A stretch of DNA of 49,310 nucleotides from NCBI RefSeq assembly GCF_001865065.1, contig NZ_MJGN01000001.1, positions 27,823 through 77,132 of the forward strand, in the 5' to 3' direction. The translations under genes and the position numbers were made by a program. This stretch comes from Curtobacterium sp. MCBA15_008 (GTDB lineage: Bacteria > Actinomycetota > Actinomycetes > Actinomycetales > Microbacteriaceae). Positions 19,278 through 29,665 of this stretch are shown piece after piece. The notes under the pieces were generated by a model. The model saw only the letters and a program-made list of their open reading frames with translations, ran no database searches and had not been told where the DNA came from. Numbering within the stretch: the first letter of the stretch is position 1; every line of letters starts with the position of its first letter.

Positions 19278-20351
19278 CTACTTGACGGTCGCCTTGGTCT
19301 CGACCTTGATGGAGCCGTCGACGATGCCCGACTTGATCGTGTCGAGCTCCTTCTCGAGGCCCTTGTCCACCTTGTCGGCGTAGTCGTGGAACGGCGCGAT
19401 GCCGACGCCGTCGTTCTCGAGCGTGCCGACGTACGGCTCGTTCGAGTACTTCTTGTCGGCGGCCTGCTCGACGACGTCCTTGACGGCGGGGCGCATGCCC
19501 TTCTCGACGGACGTGAACGCGATGTCCTTGTAGCGGGGGTCGGCCTCGTAGAGGTCGCTGTCCGCACCGATCAGCACGGAACCGTTGTTCGCGTCCTTGA
19601 TCGCCTCGGCGGCCGACTGGTAGATCGGGCCACCGACGGGGAGGATGACGTCGGCGTCCTGGTCGATGAGGGTCTGGGCGACCGCCTTCGCCTGGGTGCC
19701 GGCCTCGAAGCCGCCCGTGAAGGAGCCCTTCTGGCTCGCGACGTCCCAGCCGACGACCTTGACGTCCTTCGACTTCTGCTCGTTGTAGTACTTCACGCCG
19801 TCCGCGAAGCCGTCCATGAAGATGGTGACGGTCGGGATCTGCATGCCGCCGAAGGTGCCGACGACGCCGGACTTCGAGTACGACGCGGCCGCGTAGCCGG
19901 CGAGGAACGCCGCCTGCGAGGTGTCGAACGTGATCGGCTTGACGTTGTCGGCCTTGATCGAGTTGTCGTCGATGATGGCGAAGTCGGTGTCGGGGTTCGC
20001 CGCGGCCTGCTTCTTCGTGGCGTCGGCGAGGTTGAAGCCGACGGTGACGATGAGGTTGCAGTTCTGGTTGACGAGCTGCTCGATGTTCGAGTCGTAGACG
20101 GTGGCGTCCTTTGACTCGGCGGACTTGTAGGTCGCGCCGAGGTCGCTCGCGGCGTCCTTCATGCCCTCGAACCCGAGCTGGTTGAACGACTTGTCGTCGA
20201 AGCCACCGGCGTCGGAGACCATGCAGGGACGGAAGTCGGTCTTCTTGGCCGAGGCGTTGTCGGACGGGGCGGCCGAGCAGCCGGCGAGGACGGCGACGGT
20301 GCCGGCGAGCGCGAGGGAGCTCAGCAGGACCTGACGGGTACGAGATGTCAC
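19278..20351 (-). CDS. BMP-family substrate-binding lipoprotein (nucleoside)
   Basis: 357 aa from the GTG at 20351, which has a GGAGG ribosome site 9 nt upstream; a longer ATG reading exists but lacks support. The signal peptide SLALAGTVAVLAGCS ends in a lipobox with the lipidated Cys at about 24. The mature protein has the BMP/PnrA pattern: SDAGGFDDKSFNQLGFEG, LIVTVGFNLADAT, then DVILPVGGPIYQSAAEAI. It captures nucleosides outside the membrane for the ABC importer encoded downstream. Coupled catabolic genes in the same direction support nucleosides as substrate. Confidence 0.92.
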   Translation of the reverse strand: MTSRTRQVLLSSLALAGTVAVLAGCSAAPSDNASAKKTDFRPCMVSDAGGFDDKSFNQLGFEGMKDAASDLGATYKSAESKDATVYDSNIEQLVNQNCNLIVTVGFNLADATKKQAAANPDTDFAIIDDNSIKADNVKPITFDTSQAAFLAGYAAASYSKSGVVGTFGGMQIPTVTIFMDGFADGVKYYNEQKSKDVKVVGWDVASQKGSFTGGFEAGTQAKAVAQTLIDQDADVILPVGGPIYQSAAEAIKDANNGSVLIGADSDLYEADPRYKDIAFTSVEKGMRPAVKDVVEQAADKKYSNEPYVGTLENDGVGIAPFHDYADKVDKGLEKELDTIKSGIVDGSIKVETKATVK

Positions 20352-20559
20352 GGGTGGGTTCCTCCGGGGGGCGTGCCCGGACCACGTGCGTTCCGGGCGA
20401 TCGTGGCGACAGTACACGACCGCCCGGCCGGTACAGGACGCTCCTGGAGGGGTCCGTGGATCAGTTACGGGATCGCGACCGCGCCGAAACGCGCCCGTAA
20501 CGCGGAGTCGTGCGTCCGGCCCCAGTTCGGGGCGTTCACGCACATTTCGTGGTGGAGCG
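20352..20559. promoter_or_regulatory. Promoter region of the nucleoside operon with inverted repeat
   Basis: The 208-bp gap holds no gene. An inverted repeat GTTACGGG/CCCGTAAC (20464-20471 and 20494-20501) may be an operator or the terminator of the upstream manC-like gene. On the minus strand TACTGT at about 20412-20417 could be a -10 box for the lipoprotein gene. Confidence 0.4.
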
Positions 20560-21675
20560 CTACAGCACGTCCCCGCGACCGCTGATCTTCAGTGCATCCA
20601 CCACACTCTTCACCCGCTGGGCGTTCGCGCTGGTGGTGACGAGCAGGGCGTCGGGGGTGTCCACGACGACGATGTCCTCGACGCCGATGAGCGAGATGAG
20701 CCGCTGGCTGTGCGAGACGACGATGCCGCTCGACGAGTCGGCGAGGATGCGGGCACCGTCGCCGAGGACGGCGAGGTTGTTCGCCCGGCCGCCGGACTGC
20801 AGCTTGGCCAGGGACGCGAAGTCGCCGACGTCGTCCCAGTCGAAGTCGCCGGGGATGACGGCCATCCGTCCGGCCGCCGCGGCGGGTTCGGCCACGGTGT
20901 AGTCGATCGCGATCTTCTCGAGCCCGGGCCAGACCGCGTCGACGACGGCGCCGCGGGCCGAGGTGTCCCAGGCGTCGGCGAGTTCCTCGAGCCCGGCGAG
21001 CAGCGCGGGCTTCGTCCGGCCGATCTCGGCGAGCAGCACGTCGGCGCGGGCGATGAACATGCCGGCGTTCCAGAGGTAGGTGCCCTGCTCGACGTAGGAG
21101 CGGGCGGTGTCGAGGTCGGGCTTCTCGACGAAGGACCGCACGGCGTGCGCGGTCGGGGCGCCCTCGATGCCGATCGTCTCGCCGTGCGCGTGGATGTACC
21201 CGAAGCCGATGGCCGGCTCGGTGGGGGTGATGCCGATCGTCGTGACGTAGCCGGCGCGTGCGGCCGCCACGGCTTCGCGGACGGAGCGGCGGAAGCCACG
21301 GGCGTCGCCGATGACGTGGTCGGCAGCGAAGGACCCGATGACGACGTCCGGCTCGCGGCGCACGAGGATGGCCGCGGCGAGGCCGATGGCCGCCGTGGAG
21401 TCCTTCGGCTCGCTCTCGAGCACGATGTTGTGGTCCGCGACGCCGGGCAGCTGCGACTCGACGGCGATGCGGTGGGCACGGCCGGTGACGACCATGATCC
21501 GCTGGTCCCCGGCGAGCGGCGCCAGTCGGTCCCACGTCTGCCGGAGCAGCGAGGTGCCGGATCCGGTCAGGTCGTGCAGGAACTTGGGCGCGTCCGCCCG
21601 CGACAACGGCCACAGCCGCGATCCGATGCCCCCGGCGGGGATGATCGCGTAGAAGTCCTCGAGCTCGTCTGCCAC
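20560..21675 (-). CDS. manC: Mannose-1-phosphate guanylyltransferase
   Basis: 371 aa from the GTG at 21675. The nucleotide-binding loop is AIIPAGGIGSRLWPLSR, followed by APKFL. The sugar-site region shows FVEKPD and YLWNAGMFIARADVLL, and DWDDVGDFASLAKL occurs near 280. It makes GDP-mannose from mannose-1-phosphate and GTP. A divergent glycosyltransferase likely to use an NDP-sugar lies next door. Only the nucleotidyltransferase domain is present, without a phosphomannose isomerase fusion. Confidence 0.92.
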   Translation of the reverse strand: MADELEDFYAIIPAGGIGSRLWPLSRADAPKFLHDLTGSGTSLLRQTWDRLAPLAGDQRIMVVTGRAHRIAVESQLPGVADHNIVLESEPKDSTAAIGLAAAILVRREPDVVIGSFAADHVIGDARGFRRSVREAVAAARAGYVTTIGITPTEPAIGFGYIHAHGETIGIEGAPTAHAVRSFVEKPDLDTARSYVEQGTYLWNAGMFIARADVLLAEIGRTKPALLAGLEELADAWDTSARGAVVDAVWPGLEKIAIDYTVAEPAAAAGRMAVIPGDFDWDDVGDFASLAKLQSGGRANNLAVLGDGARILADSSSGIVVSHSQRLISLIGVEDIVVVDTPDALLVTTSANAQRVKSVVDALKISGRGDVL

Positions 21676-21818
21676 AGGCTCACCGTACCGGTGCGGCGCC
21701 GCAGAGCCTGGACGCTCCCCGCACGATTCCCGCATGCGGCGATCCGCACGCCCTGTTCACCCCGTTCGCGCACCCCGTTCACGTCGACGGCCCCGTCGGG
21801 TCACGCGCCCCGCGGAGC
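21676..21818. promoter_or_regulatory. Divergent promoter region between manC and the glycosyltransferase
   Basis: The 143-bp gap between two outward-facing genes must contain both promoters. A tandem near-repeat (CACCCCGTTC and similar, about 21755-21781) is visible; I cannot assign -10 or -35 boxes with confidence. Confidence 0.3.
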
Positions 21819-23069
21819 ATGAGCCGTGCCATGAACGCACGCAGCGTGGAGCGCGGCACGTCCGAACGGACCGTCGCCGTCGTGACCGAGAGCTTCCTAC
21901 CCACCCTCAACGGCGTGACCACCAGCGTCCTCGCGGTCCTCGACCACCTGGAACGCCGTGGCCACCGCGCGGTCGTCATCGCGCCGGACACCCCGGGCCT
22001 CGCCCGGTTCCGCTCCCGCACCGAGGTGGAGCGCTACCGCTCCTTCGACGTCCACCGCATCCCCGCCGTCGCGTACCGCCAGTTCCCGGTGGCACTCCCC
22101 CACCCGGTGCTCGACACGATCCTCGCCGCCTCCGGCGCCGACGTGCTCCACGCCGCCAGTCCGTTCCTGCTGGGTGGGCGCGCGATCACGGCAGCCGGGA
22201 GGCTCGGCATCCCCTCCGTCGCCGTCTTCCAGACCGACGTGGCCGGGTTCGCCCGCCGCAACGGCCTGACCGCGACCGTCCCGTTGGTGCGGAGGATCCT
22301 CGGCCGGATCCACGCCGGAGCGTCGCTCACCCTCGCCCCGTCGAGCGCGACGGCGTCGATGCTCGCGGAGGACGGGGTCCCCCGCGTCGCGCGCTGGGGC
22401 CGCGGCGTCGACACCGCGCTCTTCCACCCGGCACGGCGGTCGTCTGCCCACGTCCGCGCGCTCCGCCGCCGCATCGCGCCGGGCGGCGAGACCATCGTCG
22501 GGTACGTGGGCCGGCTGGCACCGGAGAAGGAGGTCGAGCGGCTCGCGGAGCTCGGCGGCATCCCGGGCATCCGGATCGTGGTCGCAGGAGGCGGTCCCTC
22601 CAGGCCCGTGCTCGAGCGTCGGCTGCGGCACCTGGACGTGACCTTCACCGGCCCGCTGCGCGGTGACGCGCTGGCGGACGCGTACGCGGCGCTCGACCTG
22701 TTCGTGCACACCGGCCCCGCCGAGACGTTCGGGCAGACGCTGCAGGAGGCGCACGCGAGCGGGCTGCCGGTGGTCGCGCCCGCCTCGGGCGGGCCGTTGG
22801 ACCTCGTCGCTCCGGGCCTCGACGGCGAGCTCTACGACCCGGACGTGCCGCAGGCGCTCCGAGCTGCCGTCCTGCGCCTGCACCAGGACCGCGCGCTCGC
22901 CGACCGGATGGGGTCCGCGGGGCGGCTCCGGGTCGAGGGCACCACCTGGGAGGCGGTCGGCGACCAGCTCCTCGCGCACCACGACACGGCACGCGCGATC
23001 GGCGCGCCGCCCGCCGCGACGCGGGGCGCCCGGGCGGACTGGCACGAGAAGGTCAGCGCACGCGCATAG
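21819..23069 (+). CDS. Glycosyltransferase family 4, probable GDP-mannose-dependent mannosyltransferase
   Basis: 416 aa (ATG 21819; ATG 21831 is equally possible). GT-B fold: the acceptor domain has VVTESFLPTLNGVTTSV, and the donor domain has VGYVGRLAPEKEVERL and HTGPAETFGQTLQEAHASG with the E-x7-E motif of GT4 enzymes. RWGRGVDTALFHP in the hinge is typical of PimB/MgtA-like mannosyltransferases acting on lipid or cell-envelope acceptors. The divergent GDP-mannose synthesis gene supports a mannose donor. The acceptor is unknown. Confidence 0.85.
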   Translation: MSRAMNARSVERGTSERTVAVVTESFLPTLNGVTTSVLAVLDHLERRGHRAVVIAPDTPGLARFRSRTEVERYRSFDVHRIPAVAYRQFPVALPHPVLDTILAASGADVLHAASPFLLGGRAITAAGRLGIPSVAVFQTDVAGFARRNGLTATVPLVRRILGRIHAGASLTLAPSSATASMLAEDGVPRVARWGRGVDTALFHPARRSSAHVRALRRRIAPGGETIVGYVGRLAPEKEVERLAELGGIPGIRIVVAGGGPSRPVLERRLRHLDVTFTGPLRGDALADAYAALDLFVHTGPAETFGQTLQEAHASGLPVVAPASGGPLDLVAPGLDGELYDPDVPQALRAAVLRLHQDRALADRMGSAGRLRVEGTTWEAVGDQLLAHHDTARAIGAPPAATRGARADWHEKVSARA

Positions 23070-23102
23070 GATGGGCGTGTTCCACACGAACACGAACGGC
23101 AA

Positions 23103-23125
23103 GGGCTCGCCGATCGGGCGAGCCC
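23103..23125 (+). terminator. Hairpin before sdhC
   Basis: A 9-bp stem GGGCTCGCC/GGCGAGCCC (23103-23111, 23117-23125) with a 5-nt loop sits 34 nt after the glycosyltransferase stop and 22 nt before the sdhC start. It is a terminator for the upstream gene or a 5'-UTR hairpin of the sdh mRNA. No long T-tract follows. Confidence 0.5.
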
Positions 23126-23146
23126 GTCCTATGGAAGGACGAGCTC

Positions 23147-23596
23147 ATGGCTGAGCCCACCGGCGGCGGTACGGCAACCGCCGTCCCCGACGTCACGATC
23201 GAGGCACCCCGTGCCTCTCGGAAGCTCGAGGGCACGCTCTACCGCGGATCGACGGGGATGTGGTCCTGGGTCCTCCACCGCATCACCGGTGTCGCGATCT
23301 ACTTCTTCCTGCTCGTGCACATCCTCGACACCGCGCTCGTGCGGCTCTCCCCCGAGGCGTACAACGCGGTCATCGGCACCTACAAGACGCCGATCATGAA
23401 CCTCGGCGAGATCGCCCTCGTGATGGCCATCGTCTTCCACGCGTTCAACGGTCTCCGGATCATCCTCATCGACTTCTGGTCGAAGGGCCCGAAGTACCAG
23501 CGCGCCATGTTCTGGATCGTGATCGTCCTCTGGGCGATCGCCATCGCCGGCTTCCTGCCGCGCCAGCTCATGAACCTCGTCGCGGACTTCAACTAA
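23147..23596 (+). CDS. sdhC: Succinate dehydrogenase cytochrome b556 subunit
   Basis: 149 aa. A hydrophilic N-terminus of ~35 residues is followed by GMWSWVLHRITGVAIYFF and LLVHILDTALV (haem-ligand His region), with three membrane helices in all. It anchors the complex and binds quinone and haem b. A GGAAGG ribosome site lies 9 nt before the ATG. First gene of the sdhCDAB operon. Confidence 0.94.
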   Translation: MAEPTGGGTATAVPDVTIEAPRASRKLEGTLYRGSTGMWSWVLHRITGVAIYFFLLVHILDTALVRLSPEAYNAVIGTYKTPIMNLGEIALVMAIVFHAFNGLRIILIDFWSKGPKYQRAMFWIVIVLWAIAIAGFLPRQLMNLVADFN

Positions 23597-23607
23597 GGGG
23601 CGCCCGG

Positions 23608-24054
23608 ATGACCACGCAGACCATCGAACCGCCGCGTTCCGCAGCAGCAGCCCGCCGCACGACCAACTGGGAGAAGTGGGGCTGGATCTACATGCGCGCA
23701 TCGGGCGTCCTGCTCGTCGTGCTGATCTTCGGCCACCTCTTCGTCAACATGGTGGCGGGCGAGGGCGTCAAGCAGATCGACTTCGCCTTCGTCGCCGGCA
23801 AGTGGGCCTCGCCGTTCTGGCAGGTGTGGGACTCCCTCATGCTCGTCCTCGCCCTGATCCACGGGTCGAACGGCATGCGGACGATCGTCAACGACTACGT
23901 GTCGAAGCCCGGTGTCCGGAAGACGCTGCTCGTCGCGATCCTCATCGCGTGCGTCGTCCTGATCGTCCTGGGCCTCCTCGTGTGCTGGACGTTCGACCCG
24001 TGCCCGGCCGGCGCCGCCGCTGCCGACCTGCCGTCGTTCTGCCCCGCGCAGTAG
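23608..24054 (+). CDS. sdhD: Succinate dehydrogenase hydrophobic membrane anchor subunit
   Basis: 148 aa from the ATG at 23608, 11 nt after sdhC. Residues [20 protein letters not shown] begin the first helix, followed by [10 protein letters not shown] with the haem-ligand His, then [19 protein letters not shown] and a last helix to ~130. With SdhC it forms the membrane domain. The 103-nt gap to sdhA stays open in another frame but shows no gene of its own. Confidence 0.93.
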   Translation: MTTQTIEPPRSAAAARRTTNWEKWGWIYMRASGVLLVVLIFGHLFVNMVAGEGVKQIDFAFVAGKWASPFWQVWDSLMLVLALIHGSNGMRTIVNDYVSKPGVRKTLLVAILIACVVLIVLGLLVCWTFDPCPAGAAAADLPSFCPAQ

Positions 24055-24157
24055 CACCGACGCCGCACAGCAGCACGCGGGCCCCAGCGCCCGCGCAGAC
24101 CGACTCGCCCGCCGACGACACCCCTGCCGGCGCGGCACCCTCCCCGGAAAGGCCCCA

Positions 24158-25951
24158 GTGACCGAGACCACCGTTCACCACCACCAGTTCGACATCGTCA
24201 TCATCGGCGCGGGCGGTGCCGGCATGCGTGCCGCCATCGAGGCCGGCCCGAAGGCGAAGACGGCCGTCATCTCGAAGCTGTACCCGACCCGCTCGCACAC
24301 CGGTGCGGCGCAGGGCGGGATGGCGGCGGCCCTCGCGAACGTCGAAGAGGACTCGTGGGAGTGGCACACCTTCGACACGATCAAGGGCGGCGACTACCTG
24401 GTCGACCAGGACGCCGCCGAGATCCTGGCGAAGGAGGCGATCGACGCGGTCATCGACCTCGAGAACATGGGGCTGCCCTTCAACCGCACGCCCGAGGGCA
24501 AGATCGACCAGCGGCGCTTCGGCGGCCACACGCGCGACCACGGCAAGGCACCGGTCCGCCGGGCCTGCTACGCCGCGGACCGCACCGGGCACATGATCCT
24601 GCAGACGCTGTTCCAGAACTGCGTGAAGCTCGGCGTCGAGTTCTACAACGAGTTCTACGCGCTCGACCTCATCATGGTCGACGTCGTCGGCGAGGACGGC
24701 GTCACCCGCAAGCAGCCGGTCGGCGTCGTCGCGTTCGAGCTCGCCACAGGCGAGCTGCACGTCTTCCACGCGAAGGCGATGATCTTCGCCACCGGCGGCT
24801 TCGGCAAGATGTACAAGACGACCTCGAACGCGCACACCCTCACCGGTGACGGCGTCGGCATCGTCTGGCGCACCGGCCTGCCGCTCGAGGACATGGAGTT
24901 CTTCCAGTTCCACCCGACCGGGCTCGCCGGCCTCGGCATCCTGCTGACCGAGGGCGCCCGCGGCGAGGGTGCGATCCTCCGCAACGCCTCCGGTGAACGC
25001 TTCATGGAGCGCTACGCCCCCACGATCAAGGACCTCGCACCCCGCGACATCGTGGCCCGGTGCATGGTGCAGGAAGTGGCGGAAGGCCGCGGCGCCGGAC
25101 CGAACAAGGACTACGTGCTGCTCGACTGCACGCACCTCGGCGCCGAGGTCCTCGAGACGAAGCTGCCGGACATCACCGAGTTCGCCCGCACCTACCTCGG
25201 CGTCGACCCCGTGGTCGAGCCGGTGCCCGTCATGCCGACGGCGCACTACGCGATGGGCGGCATCCCGACGAACACCGACGCCCAGGTGCTGTACGACAAC
25301 ACCACCGTCGTCCCCGGGCTCTACGCCGCCGGCGAGTGCGCCTGCGTGTCCGTGCACGGCTCGAACCGTCTCGGCACGAACTCGCTGCTCGACATCAACG
25401 TCTTCGGCAAGCGCTCCGGCAACAACGCCGCCGAGTGGGTCAAGACCGCCGAGTTCCTGCCCCTGCCCGAGGACCCGGCCGCCGGCGTCCGCAGCATGCT
25501 CGAGCAGCTCCGCGCCTCGACCGGCACCGAGCGCGTCTCGGCCCTGCGCAAGGAACTGCAGGACGAGATGGACAAGAACGCGCAGGTGTTCCGCACCGAC
25601 GAGTCCCTGGCCCGCGTCACCGAGACGATCCACACGCTCCGGAACCGCTTCATGCAGGTCTCGGTGCAGGACAAGGGCAAGCGCTTCAACACCGACCTGC
25701 TCGAGGCCGTCGAGCTCGGGTTCCTGCTCGACCTCGCCGAGGTCGTCGTCTACTCGGCCCGGAACCGCAAGGAGTCCCGCGGCGGGCACATGCGCGACGA
25801 CTTCCCGAAGCGTGACGACGAGAACTACATGCAGCACACCATGGCGTACCTGACGGGCGATCCGCACTCGTCACTCGCCGACGACCACATCACCCTCGAC
25901 TGGAAACCAGTCGTCGTGACGCGGTACGAGCCGATGGAGAGGAAGTACTGA
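24158..25951 (+). CDS. sdhA: Succinate dehydrogenase flavoprotein subunit
   Basis: 597 aa. The FAD-binding start is [18 protein letters not shown]. The covalent-flavin His lies in [18 protein letters not shown]. The active-site region has [20 protein letters not shown] and [13 protein letters not shown], and the second FAD motif is [18 protein letters not shown]. It oxidises succinate to fumarate. A GTG start is used, with GGAAAGG upstream. Confidence 0.97.
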   Translation: MTETTVHHHQFDIVIIGAGGAGMRAAIEAGPKAKTAVISKLYPTRSHTGAAQGGMAAALANVEEDSWEWHTFDTIKGGDYLVDQDAAEILAKEAIDAVIDLENMGLPFNRTPEGKIDQRRFGGHTRDHGKAPVRRACYAADRTGHMILQTLFQNCVKLGVEFYNEFYALDLIMVDVVGEDGVTRKQPVGVVAFELATGELHVFHAKAMIFATGGFGKMYKTTSNAHTLTGDGVGIVWRTGLPLEDMEFFQFHPTGLAGLGILLTEGARGEGAILRNASGERFMERYAPTIKDLAPRDIVARCMVQEVAEGRGAGPNKDYVLLDCTHLGAEVLETKLPDITEFARTYLGVDPVVEPVPVMPTAHYAMGGIPTNTDAQVLYDNTTVVPGLYAAGECACVSVHGSNRLGTNSLLDINVFGKRSGNNAAEWVKTAEFLPLPEDPAAGVRSMLEQLRASTGTERVSALRKELQDEMDKNAQVFRTDESLARVTETIHTLRNRFMQVSVQDKGKRFNTDLLEAVELGFLLDLAEVVVYSARNRKESRGGHMRDDFPKRDDENYMQHTMAYLTGDPHSSLADDHITLDWKPVVVTRYEPMERKY

Positions 25952-25952
25952 G

Positions 25953-26726
25953 ATGACCGACACCCTGGTCTCCGACGCACCCCGCACCGACACCGTGCAG
26001 GACGCTCCTCCCGGATCGTTCTCCGTCACGGTGATCGTCCGGCGCTTCGACCCGGACGTCGACGACGAGCCGCGCTGGCAGGACTTCGACGTCATGATGC
26101 TGCCGACCGACCGCATCCTCGACGCCCTGCACAAGATCAAGTGGGAGCAGGACGGGTCCCTGACCTTCCGTCGCTCCTGTGCGCACGGCGTGTGCGGCTC
26201 CGACGCGATGCGCATCAACGGGCGCAACCGCCTGGCGTGCAAGACCCTGATCAAAGACCTCGACGTGTCCAAGCCGATCTACGTCGAGGCGATCAAGGGC
26301 CTGCCGCTCGAGAAGGACCTCATCGTCGACATGGAGCCCTTCTTCAAGTCCTTCCGCGAGGTCCAGCCGTTCCTGCAGGCCAACTCCGTGCCGGAGAAGG
26401 GCAAGGAGCGCATCCAGTCCGTCGCCGACCGTGCCCGCTTCGACGACACCACGAAGTGCATCCTCTGCGCCGCGTGCACCTCGTCGTGCCCGGTGTTCTG
26501 GACCGACGGGCAGTACTTCGGCCCGGCGGCGATCGTCAACGCGCACCGCTTCATCTTCGACTCGCGCGACGACGCGGCGAACGTGCGCCTCGACATCCTC
26601 AACGACAAGGAGGGCGTGTGGCGCTGCCGCACGACCTTCAACTGCACCGACGCCTGCCCGCGTGGCATCCAGGTCACCAAGGCCATCTCGGAGGTCAAGC
26701 AGGCCCTGATGCGAGGACGCGCGTGA
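25953..26726 (+). CDS. sdhB: Succinate dehydrogenase iron-sulfur subunit
   Basis: 257 aa. The [2Fe-2S] cluster ligands are in RRSCAHGVCGSDAM and NRLACKTL. The [4Fe-4S]/[3Fe-4S] ligands lie in CILCAACTSSCPVF and CRTTFNCTDACPRGI. It carries electrons from flavin to quinone. Its ATG is one base after the sdhA stop, so translation is coupled. Confidence 0.97.
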   Translation: MTDTLVSDAPRTDTVQDAPPGSFSVTVIVRRFDPDVDDEPRWQDFDVMMLPTDRILDALHKIKWEQDGSLTFRRSCAHGVCGSDAMRINGRNRLACKTLIKDLDVSKPIYVEAIKGLPLEKDLIVDMEPFFKSFREVQPFLQANSVPEKGKERIQSVADRARFDDTTKCILCAACTSSCPVFWTDGQYFGPAAIVNAHRFIFDSRDDAANVRLDILNDKEGVWRCRTTFNCTDACPRGIQVTKAISEVKQALMRGRA

Positions 26727-26781
26727 CGTCGGGTCGGAGCCGCTGCTCGGCGTCGTCCAAGGCTCGCCCGAGACACCACCG

Positions 26782-26787
26782 ATAGGC
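26782..26787 (+). promoter_or_regulatory. -10 box of a leaderless promoter
   Basis: TAGGCT lies 8 nt before the ATG at 26796, and no ribosome site is present. This is the spacing expected when transcription begins at the start codon. Confidence 0.55.
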
Positions 26788-26795
26788 TCCGGACC

Positions 26796-27446
26796 ATGAC
26801 GTTCGCGGAAACCCGCCCCATCCTCGACCAGCTCGGCTACACGATCCGCTACGTGCAGCTGCCCGGCGAGACCCTGCACGAGCCCCCGGTGGAGGGCGCG
26901 CTCCGCATCGTCCCCGCGGACAAGAACGGCTCGGGCGACTTCGCGCTCGAGGTGGTCGACTACGGCACCGCCCGTCGCCTCGCCACCGCGCGCGGTGAAG
27001 CGGACGCGGTCGAGATGCTGCGACGCTTCCTGAACCGGCCGTTCCCGGCGCCGCGGGACATCCCCCGGCACGAGCTCGACGGGCTCCGCGACCGCGCCGC
27101 CTCGACGTACCCGCAGCTCGCGCAGCAGGTCGCCCAGGCCGGCGAGCAGGGCCTCACCATCCAGATCCCGGCGGGGGTCCCCGTGGACCGCATCGGCGGT
27201 CCGGACGGCTACCTCCTGCACCCGCTCGACACCCCGGCACCGCAGCGGTCGCTGCCGCCGCACGTCGCTGCGGCTCCGGAGACGCACCGGTACCTGGTCG
27301 AGCGGCCGTTCCTGGTGACCGTCCGGTTCGTGCAGCCCTGGTTCGACCAGCCAGGAGGCGCGCTCCGCTTCCAGACGGCGGATCCGTCCGTCACGGTGCG
27401 GGACCTCGTCGTGGACGGCTCGCTCGCTCGACTCCGGGTGGTCTGA
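26796..27446 (+). CDS. Stand-alone TNT-domain protein, paralogue A
   Basis: 216 aa, no signal peptide or membrane segment. Residues ~118-216 match the TNT (tuberculosis necrotizing toxin, DUF4237) pattern: VDRIGGPDGYLLHPL, PQRSLPPHV, and WFDQPGGALRFQTADPSVTV followed by a VRDLVVDGSLARL ending. TNT of M. tuberculosis CpnT is an NAD+ glycohydrolase; activity here is unproven. The first ~115 residues form an unnamed domain shared with the gene at 34726-35367 (PPVEGALRIVP, LEVVDYGTARR, FLNRPFPAPRDI). It stands alone behind sdhB and ends at a strong terminator. It may be a regulated housekeeping enzyme rather than a secreted toxin. Confidence 0.7.
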   Translation: MTFAETRPILDQLGYTIRYVQLPGETLHEPPVEGALRIVPADKNGSGDFALEVVDYGTARRLATARGEADAVEMLRRFLNRPFPAPRDIPRHELDGLRDRAASTYPQLAQQVAQAGEQGLTIQIPAGVPVDRIGGPDGYLLHPLDTPAPQRSLPPHVAAAPETHRYLVERPFLVTVRFVQPWFDQPGGALRFQTADPSVTVRDLVVDGSLARLRVV

Positions 27447-27460
27447 CTCCCCCGACGACG

Positions 27461-27494
27461 ACGGCCCTGCCACGCTGACGCGTGGCAGGGCCGT
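27461..27494. terminator. Strong bidirectional terminator
   Basis: A perfect 14-bp stem (ACGGCCCTGCCACG at 27461-27474 with its complement at 27481-27494) and a 6-nt loop sit between convergent genes, with TCTCGT on one side. Confidence 0.85.
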
Positions 27495-27510
27495 TCTCGT
27501 CGGTGTCGGA

Positions 27511-28469
<959 letters not shown>

Positions 28470-28473
<4 letters not shown>

Positions 28474-29039
28474 CGGACTCCTTCAGGTCGGTCGAAGCGG
28501 GCGCCGGCGGGGTTCGGCGAGAGGCAGGCGAAGACGACCATGACAGGCCAGAAGACCAGGCTCACCAGGCTCAACGCCCCGGGCAGGTTGACGTCGTGCA
28601 TCCGCCGCCAGACGAGCGCCAGGTTCGGGACGAGGGTCGCCAGCCACCACAGGCCGAACAGTCCCAGCAGGACCCAGGCGAACGGGGACGGCGCACCGGT
28701 GACCCGACTCGAGAAGCCATTGTCGTCGACCACCGTCGTCGTGGGGCTGGTCGCGAAGAGCACGACGAAGAAGCTCCCGTAGAGCACGACCGTCACGATG
28801 GCGTTCGCGAGCACCCAGTACCAGTACTCGCTCCGGCTCGCGCGTCCGTCGAAGCGCGCGTACTTCGTGAAGAACCGGGTCACCGCGCCGACGAACCCGA
28901 TCCCGTACCACGGAGCCCAGAGCGGCGGTCTGCCGTCCGGACCGACCGGTGCCTGCTGGGCGTGCAGCGGGAACGGCTGACCGTTCTGCTGCTGCTGCTC
29001 GTCGGTCGGCGGTGCCCAGTGCGGTGTGCCGTTGCTCAT
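28470..29039 (-). CDS. DUF805 membrane protein
   Basis: 189 aa. A short Gln-rich tail (DEQQQQNGQPF) leads to PLWAPWYGIGFVGAVTRFF, YARFDGRASRSEYWYW and LVWRRMHDVNLPGA, with membrane helices between. The core closely resembles that of the neighbouring paralogues. Start and stop each overlap a neighbour by 4 nt. Function unknown. Confidence 0.87.
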
Positions 29040-29557
29040 CGAGCGCCCGCGGGCAGGTCGAACCGGGCCCCCTCGGGGTTCGAGGGCAGGAGGCCGAACA
29101 CGATGCCGACGATGCCGACGAAGATCGCGATGAGCCAGAGCGGCCCGGCCAGGTTCGCGTCGTGCAGTCGACGCCAGCCGAGCGCGAGGGTCGGCACGAT
29201 CGTCGCGAGGGCCCACACCCCCAGGAGGATCCCGCCGATGACGAACAGCGGCGACGGCGACGTGATCATCGAGCTCGTGCCGTACGCGGTGGACACCGTG
29301 TCCCGCTGGGACGTGAAGGCACCGATGACGTAGATGACGACGATCACGGCCGTGACGATCACGTTCGCGAGGTACCACCACCAGAACTCGCTGCGGCTCG
29401 CACGGCCGCTGAAGGTCGCGTACTTCTTGAAGAAGCGGGAGACGGCCTTGCCGAACGACGCGCCGTAGTAGGGCGCCCAGAGCGGCGGCTCACTCCCGGG
29501 TCCGGTCGGTGCCGGCTGCTGCTGGCCGTACGGGTTGGGCGGGTACTGGTCACTCAC
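29036..29557 (-). CDS. DUF805 membrane protein
   Basis: 173 aa from the GTG at 29557, with GGGGGAC upstream. N-terminus SDQYPPNPYGQQQPAPTG, then PLWAPYYGASFGKAVSRFF, YATFSGRASRSEFWWW and LGWRRLHDANLAGP. First of three overlapping DUF805 genes. TTGACTCTG at about 29593-29601 (minus strand) may be a -35 element; the same 9-mer occurs at a similar distance upstream of the fourth paralogue. Confidence 0.86.
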   Translation of the reverse strand: MSDQYPPNPYGQQQPAPTGPGSEPPLWAPYYGASFGKAVSRFFKKYATFSGRASRSEFWWWYLANVIVTAVIVVIYVIGAFTSQRDTVSTAYGTSSMITSPSPLFVIGGILLGVWALATIVPTLALGWRRLHDANLAGPLWLIAIFVGIVGIVFGLLPSNPEGARFDLPAGAR

Positions 29558-29608
29558 GGGTCCCCCTTGTGCGTGTCGACATATGTGTCGGATCAGAGTC
29601 AACCAGAA

Positions 29609-29647
29609 CGTCGACACCCCCGTCAGCGTGTGACGGGGGTGTCGACG
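29609..29647 (-). terminator. 17-bp perfect hairpin after the first DUF805 gene
   Basis: A perfect 17-bp stem (29609-29625 with 29631-29647), rich in CCCCC/GGGGG, has a 5-nt loop and is followed on the minus strand by TTCTGGTT. It lies 18 nt after the stop of the 29666-30214 gene. Confidence 0.8.
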
Positions 29648-29665
29648 AGCCGTGCAGGGCCCGGA

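Noticed and set aside
24055..24157. Possible small gene or sdhD extension between sdhD and sdhA
   Set aside because: The open frame there is a Pro/Ala/Ser-rich shadow not in frame with sdhD; no ribosome site or conserved motif.
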